The notes beneath the pieces were generated by a model that saw only the letters and a list, made by a program, of their open reading frames with translations, had not been told where the DNA came from and made no database searches. A DNA stretch of 26,654 nucleotides from Fonticula-like sp. SCN 57-25 (Eukaryota; Nucleariida; Rotosphaerida), in assembly GCA_001724245.1 (NCBI GenBank), contig MEDX01000056.1, forward strand, positions 1 to 26,654. The letters run 5' to 3'. The position numbers and the translations under genes are program-made. This document shows positions 11,168 to 20,000 of this stretch, in pieces (the first letter of the stretch is position 1; every line of letters starts with the position of its first letter).

Positions 11168-11366
11168 GGCTAGATTACTTGTCCGTTAAAAGGAAAATAC
11201 CACAGCAAGCTGCTCTCGCTACAGAGAAAAGTTTCCTTTTGTGGCGCTGTCTCCTCGGCCGCTTCCAAAGTAACAAAAGCAAAAGAGGGGCGCGCAAGGT
11301 CGGCGGGTGCACGGCGCTGCAACGTCGCAAGGCGAAACAACCCAAACAGACAAATCAGCCTGATCC

Positions 11367-11437
11367 TGATTGGTCGATTTTCCTGTTTGTTTACGTGTGA
11401 TTGGTCGCGCAGGCCGGCCGTCGATGGCTGATTGGTC
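11367..11437. promoter_or_regulatory. Three CCAAT boxes at exact 31-bp spacing
   Basis: TGATTGGTC (reverse CCAAT box) occurs at 11367, 11398 and 11429. The 31-bp steps put the sites on nearly the same helical face. They lie in the divergent promoter between the RasGEF (start 11167, minus) and the acidic-protein gene (start 11774, plus). CCAAT boxes with this flank are typical NF-Y sites. Confidence 0.75.
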
Positions 11438-11773
11438 AGATTTGATGCATTCCGGTTCAACATCGAGTCAACGACGGGCATCGTGGGCGCCGCAACCTGG
11501 CAACGTCACCCGATCAAAAAAGACAAAAATACGGCGCCAGCCCACGTCCACGCCTACACAATGGCCGGGGTGGTGATCAGGTCCCGCATGCCTTTAGTAG
11601 CATCTTTGGCGCCGGTCACCATCGGCCGCCGGCGTGGTATGCGACCCACCCCAGACTCTGCCCGCGATTCAACGGTCCACCTGTGACTCTGCCCCTGATT
11701 TCCACAGAATCTCAGATCGGTCGCGGAGCGCAGCGGTCAGTGGCCCAAACGGGGCCGCGGCTATTCTCGTGCA

Positions 11774-12610
11774 ATGACGATGAGCGCGCCTGGGAAGGCG
11801 ACGTTGAACAGAATGAACACGGGGAGGTCGAAAAGCCTTTCTTCTGCTGACCCTCTTCGTACGTATTGTTTTTATTTGTTAAGAATGCTGGCTAAACATG
11901 GCTGGGCATCTCTCTTTGCCCCGTGATGATGATTAGCCAAAAAATCTGGGTTCACGTGGTTTCGGAAGCGCGGCAAGGCGGCGGCGCTCGCCATCGTAGA
12001 GGAGGACACGCCGACGCCCGACATCCAGGACGTTCTTTTTGGCGATGACGGGCATGCGGAAGAGTCATTTTCCAACCCGCTCTACGATGATGCCGACGGC
12101 AAGGATGAGGACGTAAAGGATGACGCAAAGGAAGAAGATACGGAAGAAGACGAGGATGAACTCGCCACCATCGAAGAACTAAAATCAGAGCCCGTCGCGG
12201 CCATCCCCTCGCGCCACAGCCGTACGATCCCCTTCTTTTTCCCTTGCCTTTTCCCTATCCACATGCCCATTGCCCATGCCCAATCCCGCCTACGCCTACG
12301 CCATGCCATCCCGCCATCGCTAACCCCCATCCCCACAGGGCATCACTCGCTCGACGACAAGCGGTTATTACCGCGCTCGGCGTGGTCGCCCGCGGGCGCC
12401 GCCAAGGGCGCATCTCATGGCGCCACGCTGCAGCCAAAGTCGCCGTTCGCCATCGTCCCGACATCGCCGATCCCGATCGACTTTGGCGACGATGCCGAGT
12501 ACGCCACGTTCCGCAGCGAGCTCAAGATGCGGCTCGCGACCGTGCAGGACTTTGCGCTCGACCCGATGGCCATCGCCAACCCAAGTGCGCGCACGCTGCG
12601 CCCCTTTTGA
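11774..12610 (+). CDS. Uncharacterised acidic protein, 213 aa
   Basis: I do not recognise a family. Exons 11774-11858, 11937-12221 and 12339-12610 join in phase 1 through 78- and 117-bp introns with GTACG donors. The product starts MTMSAPGKATLNRMNTGRSK, then has a basic patch (KKSGFTWFRKRGK, residues about 30-42). A strongly acidic, disordered-looking central segment follows, rich in EED and DDAKEEDTEEDEDE. The C-terminal third is Pro/Ser-rich and ends in a more ordered piece (DAEYATFRSELKMRLATVQ). There is no signal peptide or membrane helix. The frame stays open upstream of the chosen ATG to an acceptor-like CCACAG near 11707, so an extra 5' exon starting near 11561 is possible. Confidence 0.65.
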
Positions 12611-13194
12611 GATGCGATGCCGGCGATCTTCTTTTCGCTCTATATATGCACATATTCATTCTGATTGTACATTCGTCTGCTGTTTCCTTTCGTTTCCTTT
12701 ACAATATGCGTAATAAGCGTGATTTTGCTCGTTTACTTTCCTGCCCTGCCATATGTACATATTAGCGTCAGCTACCTGCACCTCTTTGCCGTTGCCTCTC
12801 ACCTAATATATTGCAACCTGATCGTGATCATAGTGAAAAGGGGAAATGTGCATGTTCTATATTCTATGGGTACAGTAGACGGTCACGTGTCGTCTATATG
12901 CCATTGGGAAGAATTGAAGGAAAGGAAAGGAATATGAAGGGAAAAGGGAATATGAGAAGAGGATATAATGAGTAGATAGAAGAGCAGAGAGCAGACAAGA
13001 GAAAGAGATCAGTTTGCAGATTGCAACAAGACACAAAAGTATCAGTTTGCACTTTGCAACAACAGAAAAAATATCTGTTTGCAACACACAAAAAGAATCT
13101 ATCTATGCCTTGTACAGATACCCACAGCATCACTGCACATGAAACTGCAATTTGCATTTTGCACTCTCTCCTTCAGTTTGCAGTTTGCACCACT
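12611..13194. other. Convergent spacer rich in AGTTTGCA motifs
   Basis: About 580 bp between convergent genes, AT-rich, with purine-rich DNA (12910-13010) and several copies of AGTTTGCA (13011, 13044, 13175, 13182) plus variants such as TGTTTGCAAC and TTTGCATTTTGCAC. One CACGTG lies near 12883. No gene is supported. Confidence 0.6.
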
Positions 13195-14740
13195 TCAGAT
13201 GTGATCCTTGAACGGATCGTGGATGGAAGTTGACTGCGGCCCAAACAGCTCCCACTGCAGCTGCCCATCTTCACTCTCGCCCGTGATGCACACAATATCC
13301 TCAATGCGAACACCGCCGACACCCTCAATATACACGCCGGGCTCGACCGAAAAGCACAGCCCGACTGCCAGCGGGTAGTCGTTGCCCTTGACCATGTACA
13401 CCTCCTCGTGGCCCTGCAGCCCGATCCCGTGGCCGAGACGATGCGTAAAGGTGTCATAGTCGTTCGCGTCGTTGACTTCGCGGCGAGCGGCGGCGTCGAG
13501 GTCGCCGGCGGTGGCGCCTTTGACAATGGCGGCGAGCGCTTTTTCCTGTGCGCGGCGGACCGTGTTCCACATCGCCTCCTGATCCGCGGATGGCATCCCA
13601 GATGCAAGATCGCGGCGAGCGAATTGGGTCGGATCGCGATCCATGATGGAATTCTGATCGCGATCGAGGTCGTGGGGGCGATCGCGGCGGCGATGCTGAT
13701 GCGCATCGCCATCGCTGCGGGCATCCTGCTGATGCTGCTGCTGCTGATCCTGCGAAAAGACGAATGTGCGGGAAATGTCGCTCTGGTAGCCGTAGAGGTC
13801 GCCGCCGGCGTCGATGAGGATCATCATGCCGTCGGTGAGCGTCACGCGGTTGGCCGTGCCGTGGGGGTACGCAGCGTTCGGGCCAAAGAGCACGAGCGCC
13901 CAGCGATCGCTCAGACCGGCCGCGGAAAGAGCGGCGTCAATGTGGGCAAAGGTGTCGTCTTCGGACATGCCGAGCTTGAGGCGCTGCGCGACGGTAGCGA
14001 TGGCGGCCTTGGTGGCGCGATTCGCGCAGCGCATAATGTCCATCTCGGCGGATGATTTCGTGGCGCGGACAAGGCGGAGAAGATCGAGGCCGCTCACGAC
14101 TTCCCGCGAGGCGGCGAGACCAAAGTAGATGAAGCTGCGCGTGTCGGGATCGAGCGCGATCGAGCCGGCAGATCCGAGATGCGCATCAACAAGATCATAG
14201 GGCGACTCGTCCTCCTGCCAGAGGTACAGGACAGCGTCGGGGCCAATAGACTCGCGCGCAGTGCCGTTCTCAAAGGCGGGCGCAATGTAAAAGGGCGTCG
14301 CGTCCGCGGGGACGACGAGAAGGAAGGGGCGCTCGCTCAGCTTCCACGAGGCATCGCCAAAGTAGAGCATCGAAGCACCGGGCTCCATCACGTACGCGGC
14401 ATGGCCAGATGTGGCCACAAGGGAGGAGAGGCGCGAAAGGCGAGAGGCATAGTCGGCCGAAGTGATGGGCGGGATGGAGGAGCAGTAGCCGGAAAGCGAC
14501 GCGTAGTCGGCGGGCGACACGGCCGCATCGGACTTGTTGGTAAGCGACACGTAGGTGAGGCCGGCGGCCAGGCCGACGGAAGCGATGACGAAAAAGGCAA
14601 GAAAAGTCTTTAGAAGAGTCTGAAAGAAAGGATGTAAGCAAAAAAGGGAAAACAAAACATGGAGAGCGTACAACAGACTTGCGCGACGGGCCGTCATTCA
14701 AAAGGAACGGCGTGCCGTCATCGGCATCATCGTCCAGCAT
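13195..14740 (-). CDS. Membrane-anchored M24 Xaa-Pro peptidase
   Basis: Predicted 497 residues; exon 1 is 14672-14740 and exon 2 is 13195-14619, joined in phase 0 through a 52-bp intron. A short acidic N-terminus (MLDDDADDG) precedes one hydrophobic helix (about 25-46), a likely type II signal anchor, so the enzyme should face the lumen or outside. The C-terminal half is a 'pita-bread' metallopeptidase of the prolidase/aminopeptidase P type. All five metal ligands are visible: D293 (LIDAGG), D304 (SDISRTF), H420 (HRLGHGIG), E449 (VEPG) and E463 (RIED). Family His residues H276 and H427 are also present. It would cleave X-Pro bonds. A Gln/His/Asp/Arg-rich insertion (about 312-368) interrupts the fold after SDISRTFVF; I read it as coding because no splice pair removes it in frame. 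Confidence 0.88.
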
Positions 14741-14788
14741 CGTGTGGGGCACTTTGTGAGGACAAGTTTGTAAATTTTCGATGTGATT

Positions 14789-14827
14789 TGATTGGTCGAT
14801 AAAGAGGGGTGACGATTGTGATTGGTG
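14789..14827. promoter_or_regulatory. CCAAT-box pair, 30-bp spacing
   Basis: TGATTGGTC at 14789 and TGATTGGTG at 14819, 50-90 bp upstream of the peptidase start codon. Same motif and nearly the same spacing as in the RasGEF promoter. Confidence 0.65.
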
Positions 14828-14859
14828 GAGTTGAGGATTAAGAGTGGTTAAAGAGGGCA

Positions 14860-15727
14860 AAGGAAAAGGACGTGTATTCAGACGAAAGTGAGCATATTTT
14901 TATTGAAATATGTCTGGCAATGAGTTGCGCACATGTTGAAGTTGTTGACTTTTGCCGTATGGTTCAATTCAGCGAATTTCAAGTTGTCCTCATTTTTGAA
15001 TCACTTTACCATCGCTGATTCATTGAGAACCCTGCTGCTCATTTGGTTCATTTCAAGTATTGCAAAATCGAAAACAGCTTTAAGTGAACTGGGCAAAATA
15101 CGACCAAGAGGAAAGAAGACACTAATGTGGAAATGAGCGCTTTTTGTTGCCAAAGATGCCTGCATGCGCGACAATACCGCAAAATGTGCTAAATTTCCTT
15201 TTCGAAACACAATTTCCTTTTATGGAAACATTGCCTTATTAAGCAATCGTCGATCTTTGCCGTATGCGACCATCTGATATGCGCTGGCCGTGCACGTCGG
15301 CGCATCTACACAGCATCTATAGTGCCCATAGCCACTGCAGCGCCGCCCAAATGCATATTTAAAAACAACAATATTGCCAATATAGTCCAGTTAAAGACCC
15401 GCTTCCTATGCATTGCGCTCCCCGGCCATTAATTGTAAAGTTGCGTCAGATTCTTATTTCCTCCGTCAAATACACGTGGTCTTGAATCGCTCTACAAAAT
15501 CAAGCTCACTGGTATTAAGATTCGGCACGATCCATTTGGCGCGGGTGCGTACCTCGTCATCCCCATCGGCATCGCGCCCCTTCCCGCACTGTTCTCTTTC
15601 CCTTCTTGTTACTCTCCCTTTCAACTGCTTGCGAGCATCATTTTGGTGCCGCCGCGACACTTTTCGTCTTACTTTTGCCCGATTCCGCCCCGGCCGCCGT
15701 CCGCCCAATTGACGGCCACGTAACCAC
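14860..15727. other. Divergent intergenic region
   Basis: About 870 bp between the peptidase and LysM starts. The left part is AT-rich. The part from about 15540 is C/T-rich and probably the LysM promoter/5' UTR. Small open frames occur on both strands (for example 14933-15136, plus) but have no motif or codon bias to support them. Confidence 0.5.
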
Positions 15728-17139
15728 ATGCAGCGCACACGCCTTTTCGACCTGCCTCTGTCGATTGGGACGCTCCCCCCGACGGCATCGGCGTCGATCC
15801 CGCCCGAGTCAAAGTACTCTCGTGATCCTCTTTTGAAAGGCGACGGCTCTGTTCCCCTTTCCGCGCACGCGCATCCGTCTTATTCGTCTTTGGACGATCG
15901 CCGCCGGTCATCGAGCGCGCTGGTGGACCGTCGTCATCATCAACATCAGCCCTCTGCCATGACGAGCGATGCGCCGTCATCTAGCGCTGGCGTGCGCGTG
16001 GGATCCCGCCGCGTGATCGAGCACACTGTTTTGGCGAGCGACACACTCGAAGGCATCGCGATCACGTACGGCATCCGCCCCGATGTCCTCAAGCGCGTCA
16101 ACAAGCTTTTCAGCGCGTCGAGCCTGCACATGCGCCGCACGCTGCAGATCCCGCTCGAGCACTGCTCAATGACGCCGGCGATACTTCGCCTGCAGCAGGA
16201 GGAAGCCGACAGCAGCGCCGCCGCCGCCGCCTCTTCCTCCAATCCCGACCCGCTCGGCATGTGGGCCGATTCGCGGCGGCGATCGCTGACCGCGCCGTCA
16301 TCGCCCATGTCGCATCGGATCGGGTCCGCCGACGGGTACTTTGCGGGGGCGTCGCCGGGAAAGAGCCCCGCCGTGAGGGATGCGGACGACTACGCGTCGC
16401 TGCTGGCAAAGGTGGACGAGCAGCTGAGCGTGGTCAAGGCGGAGCTGAACGATGCCGAGGCATCACTGTACGCACAAGGGGAAAGTGAATTTGAATTGGG
16501 AAGATAAAGGAATAGGGAACAAATTTATATTGGGAAGAAAGAACAAGGGAAAGTGGAAAGGGAATTCATATTGGGATATAATTCGTATTGGGAACAGTGT
16601 TCATATTGGGTTGTGTGATAGACAGTGTTCATATGGTGATAGTCAAGTATTCATATTGGGATAGACAGTATTCATATTGGAATGCATTCATGTTGCGATA
16701 GACAGTATTCATATTGGGCTGTATTCATATTAGTCAGTATTCATATTGGGATGTATTCATAGTAGTCAGTATTCGTCTTGGGCTGTTTTCATATTGGGCA
16801 GTGTATTGGGCAGTATTCATAATTCACTTTGGGTATCTCACGTGAACACATACTAACCACGTGACCAGCCCTCCCCCTCCCCAACCACGTGGCCACACTG
16901 CCCAAAACGTGTTCGTCGCCGGCCGCCCCTCCTCCCGCAGCGCCACCGTCCTTTCCTTTGACAACCCGCCTACGTCATCAACTACGTCACCGATGACGTC
17001 ATCACTTTACACTGGCGGTCTTTATAGTCAAACTGTGGCCACGGTGGCGCGCGTATATAGCGCTGTTAACCCCGACGCGTGGCGGGAAGCAGAGCTGAGA
17101 AAGAATGACGAGGCGTACGATTCAATGTTTGAACTATGA
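15728..17139 (+). CDS. LysM domain protein (LYSMD1/2-like)
   Basis: Predicted 336 residues; exon 1 is 15728-16467 and exon 2 is 16869-17139. The 401-bp intron starts GTACGC and ends with a TACTAAC branch site and CCAG, and phases agree. A single LysM domain spans about 97-143 (EHTVLASDTLEGIAITYGI ... LQIPL), closest in pattern to eukaryotic intracellular LYSMD1/2 proteins, whose role is poorly known. No signal peptide or membrane helix is seen. Flanks are low complexity: Ser/His/Arg-rich before the domain, and an Ala run near 160-166. A short coiled-coil-like segment lies near 220-240. The C-terminal exon is Pro/Ser/Thr-rich, ending NPDAWREAELRKNDEAYDSM. Without splicing the protein would end at 16507, inside the repeat-bearing intron. 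Confidence 0.8.
16520..16835. repeat. TATTCATATTGGG minisatellite in LysM intron
   Basis: About fifteen degenerate copies of a unit near CAGTATTCATATTGGGATAG, spaced roughly 15-30 bp, fill the intron at 16468-16868. Each ATTGG is also the core of a reverse CCAAT box. Confidence 0.85.
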
Positions 17140-17140
17140 T

Positions 17141-17185
17141 CACGTGATGGTGTCACGTGGATGGTCACGTGGTGGTTGTCACGTG
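17141..17185. promoter_or_regulatory. Four CACGTG boxes in 45 bp
   Basis: CACGTG at 17141, 17154, 17166 and 17180 (spacing 12-14 bp), just after the LysM stop. Further copies lie at 17306 and 17363. CACGTG is the classical palindromic E-box/G-box bound by bHLH or bZIP factors, but its role here is unproven. Confidence 0.7.
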
Positions 17186-17422
17186 TGTTTTGGGTGGGTC
17201 TTTGGGCCGATAGAGTTTTGGTGTTTTGAAGAGATACACTGTTATAATACACAATTGGACATGAATGACGTACATACGTAGTTGACCCTTTGGTTATGGG
17301 ATGGTCACGTGAGTGACATTATGACATATTTGGCAGAGATATCAAAAGAGTACACAATGGTACACGTGGACGCAAAGTAGTTTAAATTGATATGACACCC
17401 ATATGGCCAATTATTGTACACT

Positions 17423-17493
17423 TGATAGTGACAACTGATAGTGACAATTTTGATAGTGACAGTGACCAACTGATAGTGACAATTGATAGTGAC
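17423..17493. repeat. Five-copy TGATAGTGAC repeat
   Basis: TGATAGTGAC starts at 17423, 17436, 17451, 17471 and 17484, in the spacer between the convergent LysM and GMPPB genes. Confidence 0.85.
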
Positions 17494-17634
17494 TTGATGT
17501 CAATCCATATAGTCTTCCACATGATATCAAATGATACTATACTGTCTATACTCCCCTCTACTACCCACTACTATCCATATCATTGTGCCAATGTGAAATG
17601 CATTATACTTTTAAATACCCTTTACACCCCCCCC

Positions 17635-19402
17635 CTACATGACAATACTCGGCTCAGCGATCGACTCGCCAATCGCCTTGTGCGGCAGAATCTTGCCGCC
17701 ATTGATATAGAGCTCGTCCATAATCTGCACGTCTTCGCCCAGCACGCTCACGCCGTCGAGCCGCACCCACCGACCAACCACAGAGCTCCATCCGACAATA
17801 GAGCTCGACACCCACGCGTTGGCGCGAACGACGGCGTTGTCGAAAATGACGCACTTGCTGAGTCGAACGCCGTCTTCGATGACCACGTGGGCGCCGATGA
17901 CGACATTGGGGCCGATCTTGCAGCCGGCGCCGATCCGCGCGGTGGGATCGACAAGGACATTGCCGACAAAGATCGCCGACGGATCGGCATTCGGGAGACT
18001 GCCACTGCGCGCAAGGGCCACGTGGGTAGATGTCACGTGGGCAGATGTGTCCTTTTCGGTAATATTTTCGTCCTTTTGCTCGATATTTCCGTCTTTCCCG
18101 CCATTTTCCACCGTCTTTCCCGCCGCTTTCCCGCCCTTTTCCGTGGCTGTTTCCGCGACATAAGCCAAATAGAGCCCCGTTCCGGTCAAATAGTCCTTTG
18201 GCTGCCCGACGTCCATCCAGAAACCGTCGAGTTCCATGGCAAACAAATTCCCGCTCGCCGCCATGGCGGGAAAAACCTCCTTTTCAATGGACGTCGGCCG
18301 CACCTCGATGCGATCGAGCACGGCGGGGCTGAAAATGTACAGACCCGCGTTGATCTTGTTTGACACAAAAACTTGCGGCTTTTCCACAAAGCGCTCGATG
18401 GCGTCGGTGCCCGCGCGCGTGACGATGACGCCGTACTTGCTCGGCTCGTCGACGCGCGTGACGACGATCGTGCCTTCGCGGCCGTGCGCGGCGTGGAAGG
18501 CGGCCATGGCGGAGAAGGGGTAGGGGCAGATAATGTCGCTGTTGAGAACGAAAAAGGGAGAGTCGTCCTTGGTGAGAATGTCGCGCGCGAGGGCCAAAGG
18601 ACCGGCTGAGAAAGGGGTTAAAAGGGCGGAAAAAGGGTGCAAAATGGAAGAGTTTGCATAGAATAGAAAAGAGGCACGAGTGACATAGGAACATTATGCA
18701 AACTAGAGTGAGTTTGCACATACACATGTGGCACAAGAGACACAGTAGCCACAATAGCCACACAGAGTATGTGCAATCTGGGATGAGATTGCATAAACAG
18801 AGGTGAAACAAGCACAATAGGGCACAGCAAAGTAGCAATGACGCATGCGGCGATGTAAAGCATAACATAACCAAGAATAAAGCACGAAATATGATGCGCG
18901 GCAAGATCGAGCAGTGCATGATACGTGCATGATTCATCAACAGCACCCAAATATATAAACAAGGCATTGCCCATCCCTAACTGCCTCGATCCCGTGCCCG
19001 ATCCTCGTTCCGTGCGGCGTACCGGTACCGAGCGGCTCCGTCTCGACGCTAAAGTGCACCTTTACGTTGTACTCCTTCTCGTACTTTTCTAGCTGCGTCA
19101 TCATGGCCTCGGGGCGGTAGTTAACCGCCAGCACGATGTCGGTCACGCCCGCCTTGGCGAGCGCGGCGATCTGGTGCTCGATCATGGGCTTGTTCGCAAA
19201 AGGGACGAGCGGCTTGGGAAGAGTGAGCGTCAGCGGGCGGAGGCGCGTGCCAAAGCCTGTCGGGCATCGTGGTCAGTGATCGGCATCGGGGCAAAGAGAG
19301 GCGGAGGCCGAGCGACGCAAGAGATCGGGATCGGCAAGGAAAGAGCGGATTGGCAAGGGATGGCGCGAACGGCGTACCGCCGACAAGAATTAACGCCTTC
19401 AT
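17635..19402 (-). CDS. GMPPB: Mannose-1-phosphate guanylyltransferase (GDP-mannose pyrophosphorylase)
   Basis: Predicted 409 residues. Exons are 19378-19402, 19023-19256 and 17635-18605; introns are 121 and 417 bp, both with GTACGC donors in phase 1. It makes GDP-mannose from GTP and mannose-1-phosphate in the cytosol, supplying glycosylation. The nucleotidyltransferase signature [19 protein letters not shown] is split by intron 1 after [15 protein letters not shown] is rebuilt exactly across intron 2, which strongly supports the model. VLNSD (metal/nucleotide site), VEKP and [13 protein letters not shown] follow. Left-handed beta-helix hexapeptides run from about 296 to the end ([41 protein letters not shown]). 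A Lys/Glu/Asn-rich insertion (about 237-290) separates the two domains, making the protein longer than the usual 360 or so residues. Confidence 0.95.
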
Positions 19403-20000
19403 ATTGAGTGCGCGTGTGGGGTTCGCGGGCGTCGAGAGGCAGCGGCAGCAGCAGGCAGGCAGGTACACTCGCGCTGCTCGAAAGAAGGAGATCCGCCGTC
19501 ACTCGTCCGCAAAACGTCACGTTTTTACCCACTTGGCTCCGCCACACTTATAGGTTAAATACCCACAATACTGTCACAGGGGGTAATGTGGGTTGTTTAT
19601 GCTTTTCGGAAACAATCTGAAAATTTGAATTGACCAACGGGAGCCGTTGTGTATCTAGATCCGACCAATCAATGTGCGCCATCTGTTTGTGACGGGCGGT
19701 CTTTTCGCGCAGCACGGACAAAGGCGGACGCGGCATTTCCGGCGCAATGTAAACATCTATCCGAAAAGCGTTGCCAAAGCACAACACAATATGACTATTG
19801 TATAGAAATGTGCCGCAAAGTGTGTCGTTTTACCGCATCGTGATATTTTACATTGTGTGCACCATGGCATCTGCCTATACTGCAATATTGTCCAGTTTGC
19901 ACTATTTTGTACTGCACTCGTACGGCACTCTGTATTCATGTCCAATATCTCGATAGTTCAGTTTGCATTGTATTATTGTATAGCCATAAAAGGAACTTTC
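19403..20000. other. Spacer between GMPPB promoter and NDUFA9 3' end
   Basis: About 600 bp. The right part (19840-19980) is AT-rich, with two AGTTTGCA motifs (19894, 19960), and probably contains NDUFA9 3' UTR. The left part holds the GMPPB promoter. No further gene is supported. Confidence 0.5.
19632..19671. promoter_or_regulatory. GACCAAC / GACCAATCA pair, 31 bp apart
   Basis: GACCAAC at 19632 and GACCAATCA at 19663, about 230-270 bp upstream of the GMPPB start. The second is a full CCAAT box; the first has CCAAC. The 31-bp step matches other promoters in the window. Confidence 0.45.

Noticed and set aside
14933-15210. 67- and 69-codon frames on opposite strands
   Set aside because: No motif, no codon bias and no splice partners; expected by chance in AT-rich spacer.
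15478-15680. Open stretch before LysM reading YKIKLTGIKIRHDPFGAG
   Set aside because: No start codon, no phase-compatible splice to a known exon and no recognisable domain; treated as 5' UTR.
18000-18160. Reading the GMPPB linker as an intron
   Set aside because: The best acceptor (GCGCGCAG) with the available upstream GT shifts the frame, so the segment is kept as coding.
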